Source: Fen-183 sp036504335 (GTDB taxonomy: Bacteria; Acidobacteriota; Thermoanaerobaculia; UBA5066). From it: 64,000 nucleotides of DNA. The position numbers and the translations under genes were made by a program. The notes beneath the pieces are model-generated. The model did not search any database. It was not told the origin of the DNA and saw only the letters and a list, made by a program, of their open reading frames with translations. Each line of letters opens with the position of its first letter. Position 1 is the first letter of the stretch. The stretch covers positions 106,117-170,116 of the forward strand of contig DASXVJ010000014.1 in the NCBI GenBank assembly GCA_036504335.1, read 5' to 3'. This document shows positions 48,416-56,787 of the stretch, in pieces.

Positions 48416-49758
48416 AGCCGACCCACCCGCGCGGACCCCTCCGGATCGTGTCGCGCCAGGCGCCGCCCGAAGCGGCCGCCCAGCCCGAGATCGAGAAGCT
48501 GAGGCTCGAGTCGCTTCTCCACGACCCCGTCACCGGGCTCACGCTGCACCCCTTCGCGGACCTCAAGGGAGAGCGCGTCGCGAACCTCGGCGTCGTCTAC
48601 GTGCAGCTCGGGCGCTTCGCCGGCGTCGAGAGCCTGTACGGCTGGGAGCTCTACGACCGCATCCTCCGCGTCACGGCCGCGAGCCTGCGCGAGGACCTCG
48701 CGACGTCGCCGTTCGCGCCGGGTTTCCTCTCGATGTCGTTCAACGGCTCCGACGGCGTCTTCGTGCTCTTCGACCTCGCGCGCCGGACGCCGAACCGCAA
48801 GGGCGGGACGCTCGAGAGCGAGGCCGCGCGCCTGCGCGTCGGCGTCGTGCGGCGAATGAAGCAGGCGCTCGGCCGCTCGTCCGTCGACCTCATGCACGTC
48901 CACGCGACCGCGCTCGCGGTGCCCGACGACCCGCGCGTGAGGCCGGCGCGCAACCTCATGCGCGCGCTCGCGGAGGCCTCGCGTCTCGCGGACGCCCGCG
49001 AGAGCGGCGAGAAGAAGGGGTTCGTCGAGCGCCTCAAGGCGATCCTCTCCGGCAAGAAGCTCCGCGCCGTCTTCCAGCCGATCGTGGCCGTGAAGTCGGG
49101 CGAAGTCCTCGGGTACGAGGCGCTCATCCGCGGCCCGGTGGACCACGAGCTCGAGATGCCGGACGACCTCTTCGCGGTGGCGCGGGAGGGCGACCTCCTC
49201 CTCGAGCTCGAGAGCCTCTGCGTCGAAACCGTCTTCTCGTCGCTCCCGCGGGTCGCGCTGGGCAAGCGTCTCTTCGTGAACGCCTCTTCGCGCCTCCTGA
49301 CGCACTCGGTGTTTCTCGACGACCGCAACCTCGCGGAGATGACGCGCGCGCACGGCGACGTCGTCCTCGAGCTCTCGGAGAAGGAGGTCGTCTTCAACTA
49401 CCCGGCGTTCCGCGAGGTCGTCGCGCGCCTCAGGGCCGCCGGCTTCGGCTTCGCGATCGACGACGCGGGGTCGGGCTATTCGGGCCTCGAGTCGATCGTG
49501 CAGCTGCGCCCGGAGTACGTGAAGGTCGCGCACACGCTCGTGTCGGGCCTCCACGTCGACCGCATCAAGCGCGAGATCGTGGGCTCGCTCGCCGCGCTCG
49601 CCCGGCGCATCGACGCCGAGCTGATCGCCGAGGGCATCGAGGACCCGGCCGAGCTCGCGAGCCTCGAGGCGCTCGGCGTCGAGTGGGGCCAGGGCTACCT
49701 GTTCGGCCGGCCCGCCGCGCGCCCGGTCGTCCTCAAGCCGGGCGGCCCGAAGTCCTGA
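48412..49758 (+). CDS. EAL-domain c-di-GMP phosphodiesterase
   Basis: A 448-residue protein; the ATG overlaps the regulator stop. Residues about 30-190 look like a degenerate GGDEF-like domain without the signature. The EAL domain (about 205-445) has catalytic or metal residues in YEALIRG, FVNASSR, LELSEKE, AIDDAGSGYSG, YVKVA, AEGIED and QGYLFGRP, so hydrolysis of c-di-GMP is expected. It closes the operon that begins with the cyclase. Confidence 0.85.
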   Translation: MKPTHPRGPLRIVSRQAPPEAAAQPEIEKLRLESLLHDPVTGLTLHPFADLKGERVANLGVVYVQLGRFAGVESLYGWELYDRILRVTAASLREDLATSPFAPGFLSMSFNGSDGVFVLFDLARRTPNRKGGTLESEAARLRVGVVRRMKQALGRSSVDLMHVHATALAVPDDPRVRPARNLMRALAEASRLADARESGEKKGFVERLKAILSGKKLRAVFQPIVAVKSGEVLGYEALIRGPVDHELEMPDDLFAVAREGDLLLELESLCVETVFSSLPRVALGKRLFVNASSRLLTHSVFLDDRNLAEMTRAHGDVVLELSEKEVVFNYPAFREVVARLRAAGFGFAIDDAGSGYSGLESIVQLRPEYVKVAHTLVSGLHVDRIKREIVGSLAALARRIDAELIAEGIEDPAELASLEALGVEWGQGYLFGRPAARPVVLKPGGPKS

Positions 49759-49816
49759 CCGCCTCGCGCCGCGCCGGCGGGGCTTTGCTAGAGTCGCGCC
49801 CGGCCGGTCCGCGCAC

Positions 49817-50599
49817 GTGACTCCTTTCGCACGCAATCTTCTCTTCGGGGCGGGGATTCCGCTTCTCGTCGCCATCGTGTGGATGGCCGACCGGAAGGGC
49901 GCGTTCCGGCGCGACGCGTTTCCGACGCCCCTTCGGAAGCGGCTCGCGCTCGGACTGCTGTTCCTTCTCCTCGTCGCGACGACGGTCCTGCCTGCGGCCG
50001 CCGGCGGCCGCCCGCCCGACGTCTCGACGCTGAGGATCACGCAGGTATTCCTCGTGCAGGGAATCCTCGCGGCGTTCCTCGCCTCGTGGTGGCTCCTCGC
50101 GGGCCGCCCGCCGCTGAGGACGTTTCTCGCGCTCGAGTCGAAGCAGCCGGGCCCGGAGGCCGCGGCCGGCGTCGCCCTCGGCCTGATCGGCTGGACGCTG
50201 ACGATCGTGGTGGCCGGCGTCGCGGCCGTCCTCCTGAGCCTCTTCGACGTCCACCAGCAGCGCGCGATTCCGCCGCTCGTCGGCTGGCTCGCGGGCCGCC
50301 CGGGCGTCGAGCGGCTGCTGATCGTGATCTCGGCGATGACGCTCGAGGAGTTCCACTTCCGGGCGTTTCTCCAGCGGCGGCTCGGGGCGGCGCCGGCCTC
50401 GATCCTCTTCCTTCTCGCCCACGCGGGCTACGGGGAGCCGTTCTTCTTCGTCGGGCTGCTCGCGATCACGTCCGTCCTCGCGATCGCGTTCGCGCGGACG
50501 GGGAGCGTCGTCGCCCCGATGCTCGCCCACGGGACGTTCGACGCCGTCCAGCTCTTCATTTTCCTGCCGGCGGCCCTGAAGTTTCTGCAGGGGAGCTGA
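49817..50599 (+). CDS. CPBP-family intramembrane metalloprotease
   Basis: A 260-residue protein with about seven hydrophobic segments. The CPBP/Abi motifs are present: LEEFHFRAFLQRRLG (EExxxR), FLLAHAGYG and VVAPMLAHGTFDAVQ. The family includes CAAX prenyl proteases and bacteriocin-immunity-like proteins. The true substrate is unknown. GTG 49817 has no strong Shine-Dalgarno; TAGAGT lies about 20 nt upstream. The 3' end overlaps the convergent peptidase gene by 44 bases. Confidence 0.8.
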   Translation: MTPFARNLLFGAGIPLLVAIVWMADRKGAFRRDAFPTPLRKRLALGLLFLLLVATTVLPAAAGGRPPDVSTLRITQVFLVQGILAAFLASWWLLAGRPPLRTFLALESKQPGPEAAAGVALGLIGWTLTIVVAGVAAVLLSLFDVHQQRAIPPLVGWLAGRPGVERLLIVISAMTLEEFHFRAFLQRRLGAAPASILFLLAHAGYGEPFFFVGLLAITSVLAIAFARTGSVVAPMLAHGTFDAVQLFIFLPAALKFLQGS

Positions 50600-51920
50600 C
50601 GCGCTTCGGCGGCTGCGGCCGCCCGCGCACGACCTCGACGCGGTCGCCGGCCGGCGTGACGGCCGCGACGGGGCGCCCGTCCGGGCGCTCGTAGAGGGGC
50701 GCGAGCGCGGCCGCGAGGCGGCGCGCGGCGTCGGGGGAGGCCGTGCGGATTCGCCAGACGAACCCGACGGGCCGCGTTTCGCTCTCGACTCGCTTCGGCT
50801 CGAAGAAAAGGATGCGGTCGTCCTGCCACTCGGCGGCGAGGGCCTTCGCGTCCGCCGCCCCGGCCCGCTCGAGCAGCGTCGCGAGCATCCACTCGCCGAA
50901 GCTGTCCGCGTACAGGACCTTCATCCCCTGCGGAAGGTCGGACGCCGCCGGGCGGTCGGCGGGCGCGAGGAGCGCCCGCGCGGCGGTCCGCTCGGGGTGG
51001 AGAATCTCGGCGGTCGTCGCCGGCGGCGACTTGTAACTCGCGTCGACGGACGTCCAGCCGGCGCCGCCCGCGCGCCTGGCTTCGATCCAGGCGGTGCCCG
51101 CCACGTACGGGAAGAGCATCTCCTTGACGAAGAAGTCCGGGACGCCCTCGGAGCCGTCGACGCTCGTCGTGCCGGCCGCGAGGCCGGAGAGCATGTTCGA
51201 CAGCGTGTCCGCGCCGAAGAGCTCCTTCGCCTCGGGCGGGAGCTTCACGAGGAGCGCGTCCATCATGACGACGGTGGCCTCGCCTTCGAGGAACGCCTCC
51301 AGCGCGAGGAGCGCGTCGGAGGATTCCTTGAGCGCTTTCATGCGCGGGACGAGGTCGAGGCGGCGGTCCTGGAGCGCGTGGGTGAGCTCGTGCGCGAGGA
51401 GCGCGTCCTCGAGGAAGGTCCCCGCCGAGAGCCCGAGCGCGGGCGCGACGGCGGCCGCCTCGGCCGTGCGCTCGGGGACGATGAAGAACTTCCTGGCCGC
51501 GGGGTCGTAGAAGCCCGCCACCTGGCGCGCGTAGAGCTTCGTGAGCTTCTCCTCGAGGCCGGCCTCCGGGTCGAGAAAGCCGACGGCCGCGAGCGAGGCG
51601 GCGTACCGGGGGAACGGCACGGGCAGGTCCTCGACGAGCTTTTTCCCGAGGATCTTCGTGAGGTCCTTCTCGGGGAGGAGTGCGGACGCCACGGCCCCCC
51701 GGAACGGGACGCCCCGGACCTTCTCGACCAGCTTCTGGGCCTCCGCGACCGCCTCGGGCAGGCGCTGCGCGAGCGGAGACGCCGCGGCCGCCGGCAGCGC
51801 GGCGGCGAGGACGGCTGCGGCGGCCAGGAGCGCCGGGACCCGGCGCGGAACCTTCCCTTTCGCGGTCGAGACGGCGTCGCGTATCATGCGCGCGGCTTCA
51901 GCGAACGGGAGAGGTGACAC
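50556..51920 (-). CDS. Secreted HExxH zinc-metallopeptidase-like protein
   Basis: A 454-residue protein from GTG 51920; ATG 51887 is an alternative. The N-terminal signal or anchor (residues about 28-47) is followed by a mainly helical domain with the zinc motif HELTH at residues 177-181 and a downstream acidic helix (LEAFLEGEATVVMM) whose Glu may be the third ligand. I cannot name the peptidase family. TAAGCT on the minus strand lies 9 nt before the GTG. Confidence 0.65.
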   Translation of the reverse strand: MSPLPFAEAARMIRDAVSTAKGKVPRRVPALLAAAAVLAAALPAAAASPLAQRLPEAVAEAQKLVEKVRGVPFRGAVASALLPEKDLTKILGKKLVEDLPVPFPRYAASLAAVGFLDPEAGLEEKLTKLYARQVAGFYDPAARKFFIVPERTAEAAAVAPALGLSAGTFLEDALLAHELTHALQDRRLDLVPRMKALKESSDALLALEAFLEGEATVVMMDALLVKLPPEAKELFGADTLSNMLSGLAAGTTSVDGSEGVPDFFVKEMLFPYVAGTAWIEARRAGGAGWTSVDASYKSPPATTAEILHPERTAARALLAPADRPAASDLPQGMKVLYADSFGEWMLATLLERAGAADAKALAAEWQDDRILFFEPKRVESETRPVGFVWRIRTASPDAARRLAAALAPLYERPDGRPVAAVTPAGDRVEVVRGRPQPPKRVSSPAETSGPPAGK

Positions 51921-51959
51921 ATCGGGGCCAGCTTACCAGCGCGTCCCTTGCAACTTGTG

Positions 51960-52415
51960 ATGAGCAATCCGCCGCCGGGCCCCATCGTCCTCTGGCTCTC
52001 GAGCCGCTACGAGAATCTCGAGCTGGCGCAAGCCGTGCTCGAGCACGTGTGCAAGGCGCGCGGCGTCGGGACGGACGCGGAGCACTGGATGGGAGTCGCG
52101 CTGCGGGAGGCGCTCGCGAACGCGATCAAGCACGGCAACCAGCAGGACCCGGCCAAGCGCGTCTACCTGTCGCTCGCCGGAGGGGCCGAGGCGATCGAGA
52201 TCGTCGTCGGCGACGAGGGGCAGGGCTTCGAGGCGACGGCGGTGGCGGACCCCCTCGCGCCGGAAAACCAGATGAAGACCTCGGGCCGCGGCATCTTCTA
52301 CATGAAGACGTTCATGGACGAGGTGACGTTCTCGCGCGGCGAGAACGGCGGGACGATCCTCTCCATGAAGAAGAAGCTGGATTCCGAAACGAAGAAGGGA
52401 GTGCACACACCATGA
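51960..52415 (+). CDS. Anti-sigma-factor/RsbW-like serine kinase (HATPase)
   Basis: About 151 residues from ATG 51960. A GHKL ATPase fold is shown by ALREALANAIKHGNQ (N-box), VGDEGQGFE (G1) and TSGRGIFYMKTFMD (G2). Such short stand-alone HATPases act as partner-switching kinases (RsbW/SpoIIAB type). The stop overlaps the ATG of the STAS gene, its probable partner. No sigma factor gene is adjacent. Confidence 0.8.
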   Translation: MSNPPPGPIVLWLSSRYENLELAQAVLEHVCKARGVGTDAEHWMGVALREALANAIKHGNQQDPAKRVYLSLAGGAEAIEIVVGDEGQGFEATAVADPLAPENQMKTSGRGIFYMKTFMDEVTFSRGENGGTILSMKKKLDSETKKGVHTP

Positions 52416-52756
52416 AGACTTCGGTGACCACCCGGGACGTCGGCGACGTCAAGATCATCGAGCTGCACGGGAAGATCACGATCGGCGCGGGCGACCTCCA
52501 GATGCGCGAGGCGATCCACGCGGCGGTCAACGGCGGGGCGATGAAGATCCTCGTCGACATGAAGGACGTCACGACGATCGACTCGTCGGGCGTCGGCGAG
52601 CTCGTGGGCTGCTATACGACGGCGACACACAAGGGCGCGAAGCTGAAGCTGCAGAGCCTTCCGCCGAAGATCAGCGACGTCCTCACGGTGACGCAGCTCA
52701 TCACCGTTTTCGACGTCTTCCCGAACGAGAAGGACGCGCTGGCGAGCTTCAGCTGA
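52412..52756 (+). CDS. STAS-domain anti-sigma-factor antagonist
   Basis: A 114-residue single STAS domain. The phosphorylatable serine lies in TTIDSSGVGELV (about residue 58). It should be phosphorylated by the kinase encoded just upstream and dephosphorylated by a PP2C enzyme; an RsbU-like phosphatase is encoded at 61412-62515. The start ATG overlaps the kinase stop. Confidence 0.85.
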   Translation: MKTSVTTRDVGDVKIIELHGKITIGAGDLQMREAIHAAVNGGAMKILVDMKDVTTIDSSGVGELVGCYTTATHKGAKLKLQSLPPKISDVLTVTQLITVFDVFPNEKDALASFS

Positions 52757-52781
52757 CATACTCGGGGGGTGCGTCGTCCGC

Positions 52782-53726
52782 TTGTCTTCGGGTAGCGCCG
52801 TGACCGCACCCCCCGTCCCCCCCTCGGCCCTCGCGAAAGTGCTCGGTGAGGTGCGCGTCGGCGTCGACGCGCGCCTCCCGGGTCTTCTCGCGGGGCCGGA
52901 GGGTGAGCCGGACCCCCTCGACCCCCTCCCGCCCGCGGTCCGCGAAGCGCTGCTCTCGCCGGGCAAGCGCGTGCGGCCGGCGCTCGTCGTCCTCGCGGGG
53001 GACCTCTTCGGCGCTCCGCGCGCCAAGCTCGTCGACGCGGGCGCCGCGATCGAGATGATCCACGCGGCGTCGCTCGTCCTCGACGACCTCCCGTCGATGG
53101 ACGACGCGACGACCCGCCGGGGCCGCCCGGCTCTCCACCGGTCGCAGGGCGAGAGCGTCGCGATCCTCGCCGCGGTCACGCTCCTCGTGCGCGCGTTCGG
53201 GACGCTCGCCGAGGCCGGCCTCCACCCGCGCCGCGGCGCCGGGCTGCCGCCCGGAACCGCGCTCGACCTCGTCTCGCGCCTCGCGGACGCGTCGGGCCTT
53301 CTCGGCCTCGCGTCGGGACAGGCGCTGGATCTGAAAACGGCCGCGTCCGACGCGACGTTCGACCGCCTCGAGACGATCCACGCCCGCAAGACGGGCGCAC
53401 TCTTCGTCGCTTCGGCCGAGTTCGGCGCCGTCGTGGGCGGCGCGCGCGAGAAGGAGCTCGCGGCGCTGCGCTCGTATGCGCGCAACGTCGGCCTCGCGTT
53501 CCAGATCGTCGACGATCTGATCGAAGCCGAGGGCGACGCCGCGGAGACCGGCAAGTCCGCCCGCCGTGCCCCAGCACCCACGTTCGTGCGCCACGTCGGC
53601 GCGAAGGGCGCGCGCACGCTCGTCGCCGAGCTCACGGAACACGCCCTCGATTCCCTGAAGCCGTTCGGGAAGAAGGCGGAACTCCTGCGCGAGTTCGCCG
53701 TGATGCTCAGAGACCGGAAGAGATAG
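52782..53726 (+). CDS. Polyprenyl/farnesyl diphosphate synthase-like protein
   Basis: About 314 residues (TTG 52782; GTG 52800 is equally possible). Trans-isoprenyl synthase landmarks are GKRVRPALV, the first Asp-rich motif DDLPSMDD and the second as DDLIEAEGD, where the usual DDxxD has Glu at the last position. The later lysine/threonine region is divergent. It condenses isopentenyl diphosphate with allylic diphosphates to make quinone or hopanoid precursors. The stop lies within an AT-rich repeat arm. Confidence 0.8.
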   Translation: MSSGSAVTAPPVPPSALAKVLGEVRVGVDARLPGLLAGPEGEPDPLDPLPPAVREALLSPGKRVRPALVVLAGDLFGAPRAKLVDAGAAIEMIHAASLVLDDLPSMDDATTRRGRPALHRSQGESVAILAAVTLLVRAFGTLAEAGLHPRRGAGLPPGTALDLVSRLADASGLLGLASGQALDLKTAASDATFDRLETIHARKTGALFVASAEFGAVVGGAREKELAALRSYARNVGLAFQIVDDLIEAEGDAAETGKSARRAPAPTFVRHVGAKGARTLVAELTEHALDSLKPFGKKAELLREFAVMLRDRKR

Positions 53727-53786
53727 AAGATTTCCTAGAAGGGTGCGGGGGCGGAAGGCGTCCGTATTACCTTCTAAGAAAATCCG
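53726..53786. repeat. Intergenic inverted pair of AT-rich arms
   Basis: Forward arm 53726-53741 (GAAGATTTCCTAGAAG) and reverse arm 53769-53786 (ACCTTCTAAGAAAATCCG), separated by 27 bases. The pair could fold into a hairpin just after the prenyl synthase stop, so it may act as a transcript end. Confidence 0.55.
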
Positions 53787-53802
53787 AAATCCCGCGTTGC
53801 GG

Positions 53803-53808
53803 TAAGGT
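53803..53808 (+). promoter_or_regulatory. Putative -10 element of the phosphatase-superfamily gene
   Basis: TAAGGT, 9 nt before ATG 53818; no Shine-Dalgarno. Confidence 0.4.
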
Positions 53809-53817
53809 CGGCGTCGC

Positions 53818-55572
53818 ATGGACGAGAAATCTCCTCTCTCGCTCGACGCGGCGCGCGAGCGCCTGCGCGAGAAGGGCTATCTCGACCGCGGCGTCGAGGG
53901 GGCTGTCCTCAAGGGCGCGCTCGCCGCGCGCAGCCGGACGCGGGCGCTGCTGCTGGGCGCGGCGACCGGCGCGCTCTTCCTCGCCGCGGCGGTCGCCCTC
54001 GCGGGCGCGGTCCTCCACGCCGTTTCGTCGGCGCTGACCTTTCGCGACGCGGCGGTCCTGTTCCTCTGGCTCTTCGCGGGCGCGGCGGCGCTCGCGACGC
54101 TTCTCGTCGCCGGGCTCGTCGGCCTCGCGCTCCTCCGGGGCCGCCTGCGCGGCGACGCGGAGGAGGCGTCCACCGAGGTCGCGGTCGCCTTCGGCGTCCT
54201 CGCGGGCGTCGCGGGCGTGGCGGCGGCGCGGCCCGCGCTCGAGACGGCCGGTCTCCCCGGCGTCGTCGCGGTGCTCGCCGCCGTCGCCCTCGCCGTTCTC
54301 ATCGCCGTGCGCGTCGCGCGGGGCCTCGCGTTCACGGTCTTCGCGGCCTCGGGCCGCCTCCGGCTCCCGACCTCGCGCCGCGGCCGGCTCGCGGGCGCTC
54401 TGGCCGCGGCCTTCGCGCTCCTCGCCGTCGCCGCCGTCCTCGCGCTCCGGCCCGCGCCTCCGGCGGAGGGCCCGCTCGTCGTCGCCGCGAACGCGCGGCG
54501 CGTCGTCGTCGTCGCCGTGGACGGGTGGACGGCGGAGCCGCCCATGTCCGCAGGCGTCCGCGCTTCCTACGCGAAGTCCGTGCGCGACCCCGCGGCGTTC
54601 TGGACGACCGTCGCGACGGGGGAGACGGCGCGCCGGCACGGGATCGGGTCGCTCGACCTCGTGCGCGTGGCGGGCGTCGGCGCGCCCGTTCGCCCTCTCG
54701 CGGGCGCGGGCCTCTACCTCGGCCGCATCCTCCCGGCGCTTCATCTCGCGCGCCTCGAGTCCGTGACGGCGGCGGCGCGTCGCGCCCCCGCGGCTTGGGA
54801 GGTCGCGAGCCGCGCCGGCGTCGCGTCGCTCACCGTCAACTGGTGGACGACGTATCCCGCGGCCGACGGCGGCGGCACGGTCCTCGGCAACCACCTCTTC
54901 TTCGCGGCCCGTGCGGGCGCGACGCTCGCGGGCGAGGGCTGGCCCCCCGAGGCCGCCGAACGGGCGGCCCGCCTCGCGCCGCGGCTCGCGCCGGAGCCCG
55001 GCTCCCTCGAGAGGCTCGTCGAGGACGCGAAGGGCCTGGACGCGTTCGCGATCGCCGCGTTTCGCGACGCCGCCGCGCGGGAGAAACCGCGTCTGTCGCT
55101 CGTCTATCTTCCGGGGCCCGACATCCTCTCGTCGGCCCTCGCCGCCCCCGAGCGGAGCGCGGCGGACCGCGTCGTCCTCGCCGAGGCCCTCACGGCCGAG
55201 ACGGCGGCGGTGCGTGCGTTCCTCTCGGACCCGGCGCTCCTCGCGGGTGCGGACCTCGCCGTCTTCGTCCTCGACGCCGGGCGGCGCGAGCCCGGCGGCG
55301 TCGTCGCGCTGAGGGGGCCGCTCGCGCGTGCGGACGCGGCAGGGACGATGAGCACGGTCGAGCCCGCGGACGTCGCGCCGACGATCCTCGCCGTCCTCGG
55401 GGTTCCGGCCGCACGGGACGTCGCGGGGAAGGTCCGGGCCGACCTCCTCGCTCCCGGCGCGGCGACGTCCGAGACGGTCGCCTCGTGGGGCCGGCGGCGC
55501 GCCGGCGCGCCGCCGAGCGTCGACCCGAAGGAGTACGTCGAGAACCTCAGAAGCCTCGGGTATCTCCGCTAG
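53818..55572 (+). CDS. Membrane protein with degenerate alkaline-phosphatase-superfamily domain
   Basis: A 584-residue protein. Residues about 40-220 contain about five hydrophobic segments. The soluble C-terminal domain resembles type I phosphodiesterases: strand VVVVAVDGW with its Asp, the nucleophile-like Thr in FWTTVATGETARRHGI, NWWTTYPA, and the end VAPTILAVLGVP...LRSLGYLR. Histidines normally binding the second metal appear to be missing: the Asp-His pair is LDAGR, the earlier D-x-x-x-H is DILSS, and the last site is EPGG. It may be a pseudoenzyme. The TAG stop overlaps the convergent gene by CTAG. Confidence 0.6.
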   Translation: MDEKSPLSLDAARERLREKGYLDRGVEGAVLKGALAARSRTRALLLGAATGALFLAAAVALAGAVLHAVSSALTFRDAAVLFLWLFAGAAALATLLVAGLVGLALLRGRLRGDAEEASTEVAVAFGVLAGVAGVAAARPALETAGLPGVVAVLAAVALAVLIAVRVARGLAFTVFAASGRLRLPTSRRGRLAGALAAAFALLAVAAVLALRPAPPAEGPLVVAANARRVVVVAVDGWTAEPPMSAGVRASYAKSVRDPAAFWTTVATGETARRHGIGSLDLVRVAGVGAPVRPLAGAGLYLGRILPALHLARLESVTAAARRAPAAWEVASRAGVASLTVNWWTTYPAADGGGTVLGNHLFFAARAGATLAGEGWPPEAAERAARLAPRLAPEPGSLERLVEDAKGLDAFAIAAFRDAAAREKPRLSLVYLPGPDILSSALAAPERSAADRVVLAEALTAETAAVRAFLSDPALLAGADLAVFVLDAGRREPGGVVALRGPLARADAAGTMSTVEPADVAPTILAVLGVPAARDVAGKVRADLLAPGAATSETVASWGRRRAGAPPSVDPKEYVENLRSLGYLR

Positions 55573-56729
55573 AGCTGCCGGACGTTCGTCATCATCGACA
55601 GCAGCCGCGCGCCCTTCGGGATGGACGCGAAGGCGTGGAAGAGGATCACGACGCCGTCCTCGGGCGCGCGGACCTCGACGACCGCGTCGTGAGAGCGCGG
55701 GGGCATCGCCGTGCAGCGCGACGGGTCGACCATCCGGGCGAGGAGGTCACCCTTGCGGACGGGCGTCCCGGGCGAGATCGCCTGGTCCACGAGGCCGGCG
55801 GCGGGCGCGTAGATCGAGCGGTAGTCGTCCACGTCGCAGCACACGATCCGGTAGGGCGGCTCGTCGGGCTCGCCGTCGAGGACGCCGTAGTAGCGCAGCG
55901 CCGACGCGATCCGCCGGGCGTCCTCGACTCCCTGCGCCATGGAGAACGCGTTCATCGAGCCGAGCTCGACCGTGAAGCCGTCGACGAAACGGCGGACGTC
56001 CGTGCGGTCCAGCCGGCGGAAGGCCTCCGAGAGGTCGTTCCACGGGACGAAGGCGGCCTCGTCGAGCGCGCCGCCGAACCGAGGCGGCACCTCGAGGACG
56101 AACGGGATGCCGAACGCCCGCGTCGCGGCCGTCGTGCCCGCGGGCGCGTAGAGGTAGCGCGGCGCGCGGTCGCCCGTGTGCAGGTCGAGGACGACGTCGG
56201 CGTCGAGCGCCATCTCCTGGATCGCGAGCGACTGCTCGAGGCGGTTCTCGATGCCCCAGGGGCCGGAGCCCTCGCGCACGGCCCCGAGAGCGCCGTGCAG
56301 GGCCTCGCGGAAGCCGTCGCGGATCTCGGAGAGCGTCGCGTCGCGGTGGACGGCGGCGAAGGCGTCGACGTCGACGTAGCACGCCGAGCTGCCCCGCGAA
56401 GGCCCCGTGAGGTTCACGTAGCCGCGGTTGAAGTTGTGGCCGGACCCGAGGTCGTAAACGCCCGCGACGTAGTCGCCCACCTGCTGGTTCGCCGAGACGG
56501 GGTTCACGCGCGGGACGAGGACGATGCTCCCGCGCGGGCTCTCCTTCTCGAGGAGGTCGAAGAGGGCGAGGATGGCCGCATTGCCCTGCAGCTCGCCGCC
56601 ATGGACGTTCGCCTGGATGTACGCGAGCGGGCGCTCGCTGCGGCCGTGGCACCGGAAGACCGGCGCCGTGAGCACGTGCCCCGTCGCAGTCGTCCGGAGG
56701 GCGATTTCCTTCCGTTCCCACTTCGCCAT
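55569..56729 (-). CDS. AstE/AspA-family zinc carboxypeptidase-like protein (M14 type)
   Basis: A 386-residue protein. The metal ligands are visible as H-x2-E in NVHGGELQGN (about residue 43) and the histidine in DLHTG (about 180). The C-terminal part (about 280-386) is a biotinyl-lipoyl-like beta domain (IYAPAAGLVDQAI, VRAPEDGVVI). The family includes succinylglutamate desuccinylase, aspartoacylase and related deacylases. The exact substrate is unknown. It is convergent with the preceding gene, sharing CTAG. Confidence 0.8.
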   Translation of the reverse strand: MAKWERKEIALRTTATGHVLTAPVFRCHGRSERPLAYIQANVHGGELQGNAAILALFDLLEKESPRGSIVLVPRVNPVSANQQVGDYVAGVYDLGSGHNFNRGYVNLTGPSRGSSACYVDVDAFAAVHRDATLSEIRDGFREALHGALGAVREGSGPWGIENRLEQSLAIQEMALDADVVLDLHTGDRAPRYLYAPAGTTAATRAFGIPFVLEVPPRFGGALDEAAFVPWNDLSEAFRRLDRTDVRRFVDGFTVELGSMNAFSMAQGVEDARRIASALRYYGVLDGEPDEPPYRIVCCDVDDYRSIYAPAAGLVDQAISPGTPVRKGDLLARMVDPSRCTAMPPRSHDAVVEVRAPEDGVVILFHAFASIPKGARLLSMMTNVRQL

Positions 56730-56771
56730 GTCGGTTCCGTGCGAAGTCTACAGGCGGGACGCCCCCGCCGC

Positions 56772-56777
56772 TAAGAT
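56772..56777 (+). promoter_or_regulatory. Putative -10 element of the aldo/keto reductase gene
   Basis: TAAGAT, 10 nt before ATG 56788 (7 nt before GTG 56785); no Shine-Dalgarno. Confidence 0.45.
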
Positions 56778-56787
56778 CGCCTGCGTG

